Shown: positions 1-5,901, counted from the stretch's first letter. The stretch: 7,308 bases of DNA from Bacteroidota bacterium (GCA_021793535.1 JAJYSO010000082.1:1-7308), one strand, 5' to 3'. Notes: generated by a model not told the origin, from the letters alone. Numbers and translations: made by a program.

Positions 1-6
1 CGATCT
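1..6. other. Probable sequencing-adapter remnant at the contig start
   Basis: The first six bases, CGATCT, equal the 3' end of the common Illumina adapter strand that ends in TTCCGATCT. The opposite end of the window shows the matching adapter start. In the peptidase reading frame the codon change to Lys-Ile falls exactly at this junction, where Dcp-like proteins often read Asn-Asp-Ile. These bases should probably be trimmed. Confidence 0.6.
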
Positions 7-304
7 TTTGGAACCTGCTCAGCCATGGAGAAATTTCCTGGGCTATCTTTTGAATTTCGGGAGTGGTTTCGGCAGCATTGATATTAAAGAATACAGCACT
101 GATACGCTGTAAACGGCTTCCTGAAAACTCCAATGCCTCTATGGTGTTTTTAAAACTGGGTGGCTCCTCTTCTGCGGTGATCATGTCAATTTCTTCTCGA
201 GCTTCTTGGAGTGCGGCTTTGAATGCGGGTTTATAATGCGCGGTTTCTATTTCTGAAAAAGGGGGGATTTCAAAATCTTTCAATAAAGGAGACAGGGTTT
301 TCAT
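1..304 (-). CDS. dcp: Dcp-like M3 family metallopeptidase, N-terminal fragment
   Basis: This is a partial gene, ATG at 302-304, running off the contig end after about 101 codons. The translation has the N-terminal signatures of peptidyl-dipeptidase Dcp: PPFSEIETAHYKPAF near residues 14-28, FKNTIEALEFSGSRLQRIS near 54-72, and VFFNINAAETTPEIQKIAQE following it. E. coli Dcp has the equivalent HHYRPAF and ALEQSG...SVFF stretches, which separates it from oligopeptidase A (PrlC). Family members are zinc enzymes of roughly 680-700 residues that release dipeptides from peptide C-termini. The HExxH zinc site lies in the missing C-terminal part, so catalysis cannot be checked here. The last one or two residues are probably encoded by adapter sequence. 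The gene is divergent from the TetR gene across about 200 bases, and a TATTTTTG promoter box lies 21 bases before the start. Confidence 0.85.
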   Translation of the reverse strand, partial: MKTLSPLLKDFEIPPFSEIETAHYKPAFKAALQEAREEIDMITAEEEPPSFKNTIEALEFSGSRLQRISAVFFNINAAETTPEIQKIAQEISPWLSRFQKI

Positions 305-325
305 GAAGATGTATTTTTTCGGAAT

Positions 326-333
326 CAAAAATA
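326..333 (-). promoter_or_regulatory. Bacteroidota -7 promoter box for the M3 peptidase
   Basis: On the minus strand this reads TATTTTTG, a full match to TAnnTTTG. It lies 21 bases before the peptidase ATG, leaving a short untranslated leader. I see no TTG or TTTG -33 element at the usual 17-23 base spacing, so the assignment rests on the -7 box alone. Confidence 0.5.
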
Positions 334-475
334 GAAAATCTGTTGCAGCTTTTATTTGATTTTGGGGGCTTTAGCATTTTACTAACGAGTGACCGTAGAA
401 AGTTTTATTTTCTGTTTTTTCGGGTAATAACCTCGCTTGAGGAACGTGAATTCCTACCGAGAATCTGTTTTTATG

Positions 476-488
476 TTAACGGCGTTAA
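476..488. promoter_or_regulatory. Palindrome TTAAC-GGC-GTTAA, candidate TetR operator
   Basis: A perfect 5+5 inverted repeat with a 3-base centre ends one base before the TATATTTG box of the TetR gene. A repressor bound here would cover the gap between the -33 and -7 positions. The same palindrome, with centre GCT, occurs at 1160-1172 just past the gene's stop codon. TetR-family proteins commonly bind short palindromes beside their own gene; that this protein binds this site is inference. Confidence 0.45.
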
Positions 489-489
489 G

Positions 490-497
490 TATATTTG
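490..497 (+). promoter_or_regulatory. Bacteroidota -7 promoter box for the TetR gene
   Basis: TATATTTG matches TAnnTTTG exactly and lies only 5 bases before the preferred ATG at 503. The best -33 candidate is a weak TCTG at 464-467, 22 bases upstream. If functional, transcription would begin at or within a few bases of the start codon, giving a leaderless or nearly leaderless mRNA. Confidence 0.45.
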
Positions 498-502
498 TAT
501 CT

Positions 503-1144
503 ATGAGGGCTAAGAAAAAGAGGAAACACAAGGGCGACTTGAGAGATGAGATTTTATCGGCTGCTAAAAAATTGTTTTTAGCGCATGGATATTTGAACAC
601 TTCCATGCGAAAGATTGCCGCAAAAGTGGGGATTAGCCCCACCACTATTTATTTGTATTACCGAGACAAAGCGGATGTGATCCACGCATTGCATCAAGAA
701 GGCTTTAAAATATTAGCGGAACAGTTTAAAATTCTTGAAAATGTCGAACATCCTTTTGAAAGACTAAAGGCCATGGGGCGCTGTTATATTAATTTTGCCT
801 TAGGGAATCGGGATTTTTACGAACTCATGTTTATTATGCAGGAACCCCTGATGCATCTTGAGAAGCAGCAGGCTTCTGAGCGAAGCTCCGGATGGAAAGA
901 AGGAGAAGGTGCATTTAAAGCTTTGTTGGACGTGATTAAGGACTGCCAAAAAGAAGGGTACTTTGAAGGGTATCATACCGCAGAACTGGCCTTGCTTTTA
1001 TGGGCTAACCTGCATGGATTATGTGCACTTAAGAACAATGGTCACCTTGATTTGTTGACCCGGGCAATGGAAGAGGAATTGCCCGTCTCCAACGTGCTCT
1101 ATAAAAGTTTTGAACTGTATGTACAGATTTTGCAAAAGGGTTGA
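503..1144 (+). CDS. TetR/AcrR family transcriptional regulator, WHG-type C-terminal domain
   Basis: A 213-residue DNA-binding repressor-type protein. Residues 12-60 form the TetR helix-turn-helix (DEILSAAKKLFLAHGY, then MRKIAAKVGISPTTIYLYYRDKADVI), with the Thr-Thr-Ile-Tyr-x-Tyr recognition-helix pattern. A Lys/Arg-rich N-terminus (residues 2-10) precedes it. The C-terminal ligand and dimer domain has W167 followed by H171-G172 in LLLWANLHGLCAL, the signature of WHG-type TetR C-terminal domains. The ATG at 503 gives the normal family length. In-frame starts at 437 (TTG) and 473 (ATG) would add 22 or 10 residues of non-family sequence, so I prefer 503. The gene is divergent from the M3 peptidase and convergent with doxX. 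Matching palindromes at 476-488 and 1160-1172 suggest autoregulation. The ligand and other targets cannot be read from the sequence. Confidence 0.93.
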   Translation: MRAKKKRKHKGDLRDEILSAAKKLFLAHGYLNTSMRKIAAKVGISPTTIYLYYRDKADVIHALHQEGFKILAEQFKILENVEHPFERLKAMGRCYINFALGNRDFYELMFIMQEPLMHLEKQQASERSSGWKEGEGAFKALLDVIKDCQKEGYFEGYHTAELALLLWANLHGLCALKNNGHLDLLTRAMEEELPVSNVLYKSFELYVQILQKG

Positions 1145-1281
1145 GGGGTTGACCAGGTCTTAACGCTGTTAATGCCAGTGCGCAGTAGGAGAAGGGGCGG
1201 GTACATGAGCTTTCCTCTTCTTTAACATCTTCTCTCTAAAAGTGATCCGAAAAAGGGAGCTATACTAGAGTCGTTACGGTC
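1145..1281. other. Convergent intergenic gap between tetR and doxX
   Basis: This 137-base stretch lies between two convergent genes but has no convincing factor-independent terminator for either. It holds the second TTAAC-N3-GTTAA palindrome at 1160-1172 and otherwise purine/pyrimidine-biased sequence. No plausible small gene was seen. Confidence 0.6.
1160..1172. promoter_or_regulatory. Second TTAAC-GCT-GTTAA palindrome, after the TetR stop codon
   Basis: It has the same 5+5 inverted repeat and 3-base spacing as the site in the TetR promoter, with a different centre. It lies 15 bases past the TetR stop, in the convergent gap with doxX, where no promoter is evident. It may be a second binding site of the regulator (for example for looping across its own gene), a relic, or chance. 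Confidence 0.35.
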
Positions 1282-1698
1282 CTATCGCTTTTTTCGTCCA
1301 AAAAAGAGGCGATCCAAAGAAAAAGCTCCTGCTCCGGTAATGGAGAGAGCAAGATAGGACAACAAGTAAAAAATGCGCGGCTCTAACACGTTGAACCCAT
1401 CTCCTATGTGGTGTAAAAAGATGACTAAAAAGTTGAGGGTTAAGATCACTGCTGCCGGACGCGTAAAAAAGCCTATGATCAAGAGTAGAGCACAAACCCC
1501 TTCGGCGAAAGCAGCAAGATAAAAGGACAAGGTGGCTCCGATTCCGATCGGGTCCATAAACCGAATTTCATCTCCACTGAAAATAGTGGAAAGTTTTCCG
1601 AAACCATGGCCATAAAGTAAAACAAAGCCAAAGACGATGCGGAAAATAAGAATTCCTAAGTCTTTACTGTACTTCCAATCTTTTGCGAGCAAGTTCAT
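1282..1698 (-). CDS. DoxX family integral membrane protein
   Basis: A 138-residue protein with four predicted membrane helices, at about residues 14-34, 51-77, 81-97 and 109-128, and a short basic C-terminal tail (GRKKR). Family features include the GHGFGKL loop after helix 1 (residues 30-36), Glu66 in helix 2, the G-F-F-T-R-P segment between helices 2 and 3 (76-81), and the closing GAGAFSLDRLF. The length is normal for DoxX (PF07681). Members are inner-membrane proteins with loosely defined roles; some have been linked to redox or thiosulfate metabolism and to oxidative-stress complexes, but none of that can be assigned from sequence here. It converges on the TetR gene and follows hsp20 on the same strand, with a terminator between them, so it is probably transcribed alone. 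I found no TAnnTTTG box in front of it. Confidence 0.88.
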   Translation of the reverse strand: MNLLAKDWKYSKDLGILIFRIVFGFVLLYGHGFGKLSTIFSGDEIRFMDPIGIGATLSFYLAAFAEGVCALLLIIGFFTRPAAVILTLNFLVIFLHHIGDGFNVLEPRIFYLLSYLALSITGAGAFSLDRLFFGRKKR

Positions 1699-1772
1699 TT
1701 TTTGTCTTTTTAAAAGGTCAGATAAAAGAAACTGTAAAGATGTTGATTTTAAATGGATTAAAATACCTTGAA

Positions 1773-1796
1773 GAGAGAAAAATTAATTCTTTTCTC
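1773..1796. repeat. Imperfect 24-base A/T-rich palindrome upstream of doxX
   Basis: The two halves, GAGAGAAAAATT and AATTCTTTTCTC, are complementary except at two positions (A opposite C, G opposite T), centred on the TTAA at 1783-1786. It lies about 75 bases before the doxX start in a gap without a recognisable promoter. It could be an operator or a chance A/T-rich palindrome. Confidence 0.3.
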
Positions 1797-1865
1797 GGGG
1801 GGTATATACTGTAACTCGTAGCCCACACCGCGGCACTTAGGGGGTTCTTGGTGGTTGTTCTAGAG

Positions 1866-1901
1866 TTATAAAAAGGCCACTCCCTTTCGGAAGTGACCTT
1901 T
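1866..1901 (-). terminator. Factor-independent terminator of hsp20
   Basis: On the minus strand a 13-bp stem (arms 1889-1901 and 1872-1884) closes a GAAA tetraloop and is followed by TTTTTATA. Two pairs are G-U wobbles, which exist only in the minus-strand RNA; on the plus strand they become A-C mismatches. This fixes the orientation to hsp20, whose stop is about 24 bases upstream. Confidence 0.88.
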
Positions 1902-1924
1902 CATCAATTAAAATTTAAGTGTAT

Positions 1925-2365
1925 TTAGTCGATTTTAATTAGGCGCTTGGGTTGCACTTTGGCTTCCTCACGCTTTGGCAATTCAATTTTTAGTACACCG
2001 TCCACATAATTTGCCATAATTTTCGAACTGTCTATGCTGTCCGGGAGGTTAAAGGACCGTTTGAAGGCACTGTAGCTGAATTCACGTCTGGTGAATTTTT
2101 CTTCTTTGTTTTCGCTCTTGTGCTCTTCGCGTACCTCGGATGAAATAGTCAACAGGTTATGATCCAATTCAATTTCGAAGTCGTCTTTTTTCATTCCTGG
2201 AGCAGCCACTTCAACGTTGAAGCTGTCGTGTGTCTCTTTTACGTTCACTGCCGGAATGCTTGTCCCGATGTGTCCGTAGTTGTCATTTCTGTTTAACCAA
2301 TCACTGTTGAACATGTCGTCAAAAACAGAGGGTAACCAATTGTCTCTTCTTATTAAGCTCATCAT
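1925..2365 (-). CDS. Hsp20/alpha-crystallin family small heat shock protein
   Basis: A 146-residue ATP-independent holdase chaperone that binds unfolding proteins in the cytoplasm as an oligomer. The N-terminal arm (1-36) has the usual NWLPSVFDDMF pattern. The alpha-crystallin domain spans about 37-130, with A55-P56-G57 and the closing signature A-x-x-x-x-D-G-V-L-x-I at 118-127. The C-terminal I-x-I motif, used for oligomer assembly, is I143-K-I145. The length is typical of the family. Two adjacent ATGs (2363-2365 and 2360-2362) cannot be told apart; either gives the same domain. The gene is divergent from the DUF1456 gene and has a clear downstream terminator. The best promoter candidate is a TGAATTTG (minus strand, 2399-2406), one base from TAnnTTTG. 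No CIRCE-like element was seen. Confidence 0.95.
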   Translation of the reverse strand: MMSLIRRDNWLPSVFDDMFNSDWLNRNDNYGHIGTSIPAVNVKETHDSFNVEVAAPGMKKDDFEIELDHNLLTISSEVREEHKSENKEEKFTRREFSYSAFKRSFNLPDSIDSSKIMANYVDGVLKIELPKREEAKVQPKRLIKID

Positions 2366-2398
2366 TTAAGGTTTTTATAGTTAATCATTTTGTTTACT

Positions 2399-2406
2399 CA
2401 AATTCA
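2399..2406 (-). promoter_or_regulatory. Near-match -7 box for hsp20
   Basis: The minus strand reads TGAATTTG, one mismatch from TAnnTTTG, 33 bases before the hsp20 start. The distance fits the other genes in the window, but no -33 element is correctly spaced. Confidence 0.25.
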
Positions 2407-2470
2407 ATGATAGAGAATCAAATGGAATGCCACTCCTAAAAGAAGACAAGTTGACACCTGTATAGGAAAA

Positions 2471-2513
2471 TAAAAGGACAAAATGGCACTTTTCCATGTT
2501 TAAAGGGACAAAA
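2471..2513. repeat. 13-base direct repeat in the hsp20/DUF1456 spacer
   Basis: TAAAAGGACAAAA at 2471-2483 and TAAAGGGACAAAA at 2501-2513 differ at one base and start 30 bases apart, close to three turns of the helix. They lie between two divergent genes. A pair of regulator-binding sites is possible; no known motif is recognised. Confidence 0.4.
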
Positions 2514-2549
2514 ATTCATTTTGATCTATAAAAAACCTTTGGGATGGTT

Positions 2550-2557
2550 TAAGTTTG
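2550..2557 (+). promoter_or_regulatory. Bacteroidota -7 promoter box for the DUF1456 gene
   Basis: TAAGTTTG matches TAnnTTTG and lies 20 bases before the ATG at 2578. TTTG occurs at 2538-2541 and 2520-2523, but at spacings of 8 and 26 bases, both outside the usual range. The position supports starting the protein at 2578 and not at the upstream TTG. Confidence 0.5.
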
Positions 2558-2577
2558 TAATCAAATTTCACTGCATC

Positions 2578-2937
2578 ATGGGGTTGACCAATAATGACAT
2601 CTTTAAAAAATTGCGCGTAGCTCACCAATTGACCAATACGGATATTGTCAAAATTTTTGCGCTGAACGATTTTAAGATCACCGAAAGTGAGTTGGGAGCT
2701 ATTTTCAGGAGAGAGGATCATCCCAAATATGTGGAATGCGGTGACCAGTACCTGCGTAATTTTTTAGATGGATTGATTATTTACTTGCGTGGACCCTTAC
2801 CTCCTAAGAAGAAAGGGGGTAAGAAGCACTTTAATGAATCGAATAAAAAACGGTCTGTCGCGTTAAAAACGGATCGAAAGAAGGTTGGGCGGACACGCAT
2901 CAATAGGCCCAATCAAAAGGGAGATAAAAGGGATTGA
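2578..2937 (+). CDS. Single-repeat DUF1456 (YehS-like) protein with basic C-terminal tail
   Basis: A 119-residue protein of unknown function. Residues 1-71 form one DUF1456 unit, with TNNDIFKKLRVAHQL (4-18), IVKIFALNDFKITESELGAIF (23-43) and the signature REDHPKYVECGDQYLRNFLDGL (45-66). E. coli YehS (about 156 residues) carries two such units; this unit resembles the second, which shares HKNFRECGDQFLRYFL. From residue 74 the protein becomes a Lys/Arg-rich tail with about 19 basic residues out of 46 and no recognisable fold. That suggests nucleic-acid or ribosome contact, but this is inference. The ATG at 2578 starts at the domain boundary and follows a promoter box; the upstream TTG at 2521 would add 19 non-conserved residues that overlap the promoter. 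The gene ends before a strong terminator shared with sucC. Confidence 0.85.
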   Translation: MGLTNNDIFKKLRVAHQLTNTDIVKIFALNDFKITESELGAIFRREDHPKYVECGDQYLRNFLDGLIIYLRGPLPPKKKGGKKHFNESNKKRSVALKTDRKKVGRTRINRPNQKGDKRD

Positions 2938-2997
2938 GTATATTTTTAATACTGCTGGTTTTCAATCCTTGATCTAGAAGAGGATTTAGCTGAAAAT

Positions 2998-3032
2998 AAC
3001 AACGGCTCATTTAAGGCAAATGAGCCGTTGTT
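2998..3032. terminator. Bidirectional terminator between the DUF1456 gene and sucC
   Basis: A perfect 15-bp inverted repeat (2998-3012 and 3018-3032) with a 5-base loop and GC-rich core CGGCTCA. On the plus strand the stem runs into TTGTTTTATA, and on the minus strand into TTGTTATTTT. It lies between the two convergent stop codons (2937 and 3081), so it can end both transcripts. Confidence 0.93.
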
Positions 3033-3080
3033 TTATACTCCTAAAAAGGAGAGTACTAATCAATTAAGTATACACAACGG

Positions 3081-4274
3081 TTAGTGGAGTACTTTCTGAA
3101 CTTTGTCTGCGGCTTCTTGGAAGGCAACAGCACTTTCAACGTTTAATCCACTTTGGTCAATCATCTTTTTGGCTTCTTGTGCATTGGTGCCTTGTAAACG
3201 AACAATAATAGGGACATTGATTTTGTCTCCCATATTTTTATAGGCATCGATTACGCCCTGAGCAACGCGGTCGCAACGGACAATTCCGCCAAAAATATTG
3301 ATCAAGATGGCCTCTACATTTTTATCCTTTAGGATCAAATCGAAAGCTTTTTCAACTCGTGCAGCATCTGCAGTTCCTCCTACATCGAGGAAGTTTGCTG
3401 GGTTGCCACCAGCTTGTTTGATAAGGTCCATTGTGGCCATCGCCAGTCCAGCTCCGTTGACCATACAACCGACATTTCCATCTAGGTCCACGTAATTTAG
3501 ACCTGCTTTTCCGGCTTCCACTTCTACAGGGTTTTCTTCTCGCTCATCTCTCATGGCCGCATAGTCTTTGTGACGGAATAGAGCATTGTCGTCTAAGGTC
3601 ACTTTTGCGTCTACTGCTAGAATTTTATCATCACTTGTTTTTAAAACAGGATTGATTTCGAAAAGCGAAGAATCTGATTTTTCGTATGCACGGTACAGTT
3701 GTCCGACAAATTTAACCATATCTTTAAATCCAGCCCCTGACAAACCTAGGTTAAAGGCAATGCGGCGTGCTTGGAATGGCAATAATCCCGTTGCCGGATC
3801 AATTTCTTCGGTAAATACTTTTTCGGGTGTTTCTTTAGCTACTGCTTCAATATCCATTCCACCTTCAGGAGAATACATGATCATGGTCTTACCTGTACCC
3901 CGATTAAGGAGAACAGACATATAATATTCTTCTGGGTCATTTTCTCCAGGATAGTATACATCTTCAGCAACCATTACTTGATGAACTTTTTTTCCTTCTG
4001 GGGGAGTTTGAGGAGTGATCAGATTCATCCCGATGATTTGGCCTGCAATTTCTTTGACCTCTTGGAGGTTTTTGGCAAGCTTTACCCCGCCACCTTTTCC
4101 GCGGCCACCCGCATGAACTTGCGCCTTGATGACGTGCCATCCGGTACCTGTTTCTTCAGTTAATTTTTTCGCAGCTTCTACAGCTTCCTCAGGTGTAGTG
4201 GCAACGATTCCGCGTTGTATGCGTACACCAAAATCACTTAAAATCGATTTTGCTTGGTATTCATGTAAGTTCAT
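3081..4274 (-). CDS. sucC: Succinate-CoA ligase (ADP-forming) beta subunit
   Basis: A 397-residue beta subunit of succinyl-CoA synthetase, which interconverts succinyl-CoA and succinate in the TCA cycle with nucleoside triphosphate formation. The N-terminal ATP-grasp domain begins at LHEYQAK (3-9), with the nucleotide-binding AGGRGKGGGVKL at 55-66 and metal ligands E206, N208 (EINPV) and D222. The C-terminal CoA-ligase domain has DGNVGCMVNGAGLAMATMD (265-283), LDVGGTA (296-302) and NIFGGI (326-331). Relative to the E. coli protein there is extra sequence near 87-115 that I associate with Bacteroidota SucC. The frame is open to 4334, but ATG 4272-4274 gives the conserved MNLHEYQ start. The alpha-subunit gene sucD is not adjacent; it must lie elsewhere. 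The gene has its own TATCTTTG box and a shared strong terminator, so it is probably a single-gene unit. Confidence 0.97.
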   Translation of the reverse strand: MNLHEYQAKSILSDFGVRIQRGIVATTPEEAVEAAKKLTEETGTGWHVIKAQVHAGGRGKGGGVKLAKNLQEVKEIAGQIIGMNLITPQTPPEGKKVHQVMVAEDVYYPGENDPEEYYMSVLLNRGTGKTMIMYSPEGGMDIEAVAKETPEKVFTEEIDPATGLLPFQARRIAFNLGLSGAGFKDMVKFVGQLYRAYEKSDSSLFEINPVLKTSDDKILAVDAKVTLDDNALFRHKDYAAMRDEREENPVEVEAGKAGLNYVDLDGNVGCMVNGAGLAMATMDLIKQAGGNPANFLDVGGTADAARVEKAFDLILKDKNVEAILINIFGGIVRCDRVAQGVIDAYKNMGDKINVPIIVRLQGTNAQEAKKMIDQSGLNVESAVAFQEAADKVQKVLH

Positions 4275-4310
4275 AAACTTGTATTTTCTTATAATGCTAT
4301 AAAGATTTGG

Positions 4311-4318
4311 CAAAGATA
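4311..4318 (-). promoter_or_regulatory. Bacteroidota -7 promoter box for sucC
   Basis: The minus strand reads TATCTTTG, a full TAnnTTTG match, 36 bases before the sucC ATG. A TTTG lies upstream (4332-4335 on the plus coordinates) with a 13-base spacer, shorter than usual. This position also shows that the open frame upstream of 4274 is untranslated leader. Confidence 0.6.
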
Positions 4319-4405
4319 CGGAATGATAACACAAAGAAGAGACTATTTTCGATAATTTTGCTTTTCTCCTACGCTCTCTGGGGTCGAAGAGCAGCAGGGA
4401 AATCT

Positions 4406-4439
4406 AAAATTTTAAAACCTAATTTTCTTTTAAAATTTT
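4406..4439 (-). terminator. All-A/T inverted repeat over the oxidase stop codon, possible weak terminator
   Basis: Arms AAAATTTTAAAA (4406-4417) and TTTTAAAATTTT (4428-4439) are perfectly complementary over 12 bases, with the stop codon (4419-4421) in the 10-base loop. The stem has no G-C pair, so it would be a weak terminator. It is the only candidate between the oxidase and sucC. Confidence 0.3.
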
Positions 4440-5828
4440 CCCGGGATTTAAAATTGCGTTGGGGTCGAAAATTTGTTTGATTTCCCTTTGAAGACGAAGG
4501 GCGGTGGCAGAAAAGACAGTGTCCATATATTCTTTTTGTACATACCCTATACCGTGCTCCCCACTAATGGTCCCTTTGAGTTGATGGGTGTAAACGAACA
4601 GCTCGCGGATGGCCTTGGGCAGGAGGTTATCCCATTTTTCATTAGACATATCGTTTTTGACAATGTTGATGTGCAGGTTTCCATCTCCCGCATGTCCATA
4701 CACAATGGTGTTCAATCCGTAGGCTTTATCCAATTCTTTTACTTTGTTGTATAACAATGGAATTTTTGAGCGGGGGACAACGGCATCTTCTTCTTTATAA
4801 ATCGAAGATCCTTTGGCAGCTTCTCCCATGACCCGTCTTACTTTCCAAAGGGCTTCCTTATGTGCTGCGGTATCCGCAAAAAGAATTTCACCCGTTTCAA
4901 ATTGGTCTAACACGGTAATGATTCCTTCCATTTGATCCATTAAATCTTCCTCAAGCGTTCCATCGACTTCGATGAGTAGAGCAGCTTGAGTGTCCGTTGC
5001 GAGTTTAATTGTATTTTTTCCGATGAACAGCTGTGCTACTTCTATTGCTTTGCGTTCCATAAACTCTAAGGTTGAGGGCGTATAGCCGGCCATAAAAATT
5101 TTATGAACGGCGGTTGCCGCTTCTTCTGGTGAGCGAAAAGGAACAAAAACCAGTAAATCTTTAGTAGGAGCTTTGATGAGCTTTAGGACGATTTTTGTCA
5201 CTACGGCCAACGTTCCTTCCGATCCCACAATCAACTGGGTTAGGTTGTATCCGGTGGCATTTTTAAGGGTATTGGCTCCTGTCCATAAGATTTCGCCATT
5301 GGGCAAAACGATTTCGAGATTGAGAACTTGGTCCTTGACCACCCCGTATTTGACCGCGCGCGTCCCCCCTGAATTTTCAGCGATATTCCCGCCGATAAAA
5401 CAGCTTCCTTTACTGGCAGGATCCACGGGATAAAGTAGACCTTTGGCCAGTACGGCTTGTCTGAGCTCTTCGGTTATGATTCCAGGCTCTGTAGTGACTT
5501 GAAAGTTTTCTATATCAATATCCAAAATTTTATTCATGCGTTGCATGTCCATTACCACCCCCGCATAGATGGGGAGTGCTCCACCACTAAGGCCTGTTCC
5601 TGCTCCGCGAGGAACAACAGGAAATAGATTCTCATTGCAATATTTTAGAATTTGACTGACCTCCATTGTGTTTTCAGGCTGTATGACCACCGAAGGTTTG
5701 AAGACCAAATCTTCAGTTTTGTCCGATGCGCACCGCAAGAGGTTTTCTGGATCCGTGAGCACCCTATCAGGGGCTATAATGGTTTTAAAAAATTGAATAT
5801 TTTCAGGCCTAAGTTTATTGTATTTCAT
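4419..5828 (-). CDS. FAD-linked oxidase, GlcD / D-lactate dehydrogenase type
   Basis: A 469-residue flavoprotein of the VAO/PCMH fold that oxidises a 2-hydroxyacid, probably D-lactate or glycolate, to the 2-oxoacid. The FAD-binding domain (about 45-220) has PRGAGTGLSGG at 73-83, GSCFIGGNIAENSGG at 141-155 and GSEGTL at 202-207. The C-terminal FAD-oxidase domain has EEDAVVPRSK (346-355), the metal-site motifs GHAGDGNLH (378-386) and GEHGIG (423-428), and the closing NPGKIL (461-466). Length is that of a complete GlcD subunit; there is no fused iron-sulfur domain, and no GlcE or GlcF neighbour, so the electron acceptor is unknown. D-2-hydroxyglutarate dehydrogenase shares these motifs, so the substrate is uncertain. 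A TACCTTTG promoter box lies 27 bases before the start. Confidence 0.92.
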   Translation of the reverse strand: MKYNKLRPENIQFFKTIIAPDRVLTDPENLLRCASDKTEDLVFKPSVVIQPENTMEVSQILKYCNENLFPVVPRGAGTGLSGGALPIYAGVVMDMQRMNKILDIDIENFQVTTEPGIITEELRQAVLAKGLLYPVDPASKGSCFIGGNIAENSGGTRAVKYGVVKDQVLNLEIVLPNGEILWTGANTLKNATGYNLTQLIVGSEGTLAVVTKIVLKLIKAPTKDLLVFVPFRSPEEAATAVHKIFMAGYTPSTLEFMERKAIEVAQLFIGKNTIKLATDTQAALLIEVDGTLEEDLMDQMEGIITVLDQFETGEILFADTAAHKEALWKVRRVMGEAAKGSSIYKEEDAVVPRSKIPLLYNKVKELDKAYGLNTIVYGHAGDGNLHINIVKNDMSNEKWDNLLPKAIRELFVYTHQLKGTISGEHGIGYVQKEYMDTVFSATALRLQREIKQIFDPNAILNPGKILKEN

Positions 5829-5855
5829 ATGCGGTCATCATTCTTGTGGAACATT

Positions 5856-5863
5856 CAAAGGTA
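5856..5863 (-). promoter_or_regulatory. Bacteroidota -7 promoter box for the FAD-linked oxidase
   Basis: The minus strand reads TACCTTTG, a full TAnnTTTG match, 27 bases before the ATG at 5828 and directly after the terminator of the upstream gene. The -33 region falls in that terminator's T-run and shows no TTG. Confidence 0.5.
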
Positions 5864-5901
5864 AAAAGAAAAAAGCCATTTTAAGAGAAAAATGGCTTTT
5901 T
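5862..5901 (-). terminator. Factor-independent terminator of the DUF6600 gene
   Basis: A perfect 13-bp inverted repeat (5870-5882 and 5889-5901, core AAGCCATTTT) with a 6-base loop. On the minus strand it is followed by TTCTTTTTAC, extending the run of Ts. It lies 32 bases past the DUF6600 stop and just before the oxidase promoter box, separating the two genes. Confidence 0.88.

Noticed and set aside
437..502. TTG-initiated N-terminal extension of the TetR protein
   Set aside because: The extra 22 residues are not TetR-like and overlap the promoter box and palindrome; the ATG at 503 gives normal family length.
1570..1590. CCACT/AGTGG hairpin inside doxX
   Set aside because: It is a 5-bp stem within conserved coding sequence with no T-run; chance is sufficient.
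2451..2476. TTGACA followed by a TAAAAG at 17 bases, resembling a sigma-70 promoter of the E. coli type
   Set aside because: Bacteroidota do not use this consensus, and a TAAGTTTG box lies nearer the DUF1456 start.
2484..2500. Sigma-54-type promoter starting TGGCAC
   Set aside because: The -24-like half is good, but the required GC at the -12 position is absent (TG is found instead).
4275..4334. N-terminal extension of SucC from an upstream ATG
   Set aside because: The added 20 residues are not conserved and overlap the TATCTTTG promoter box; MNLHEYQ is the family start.
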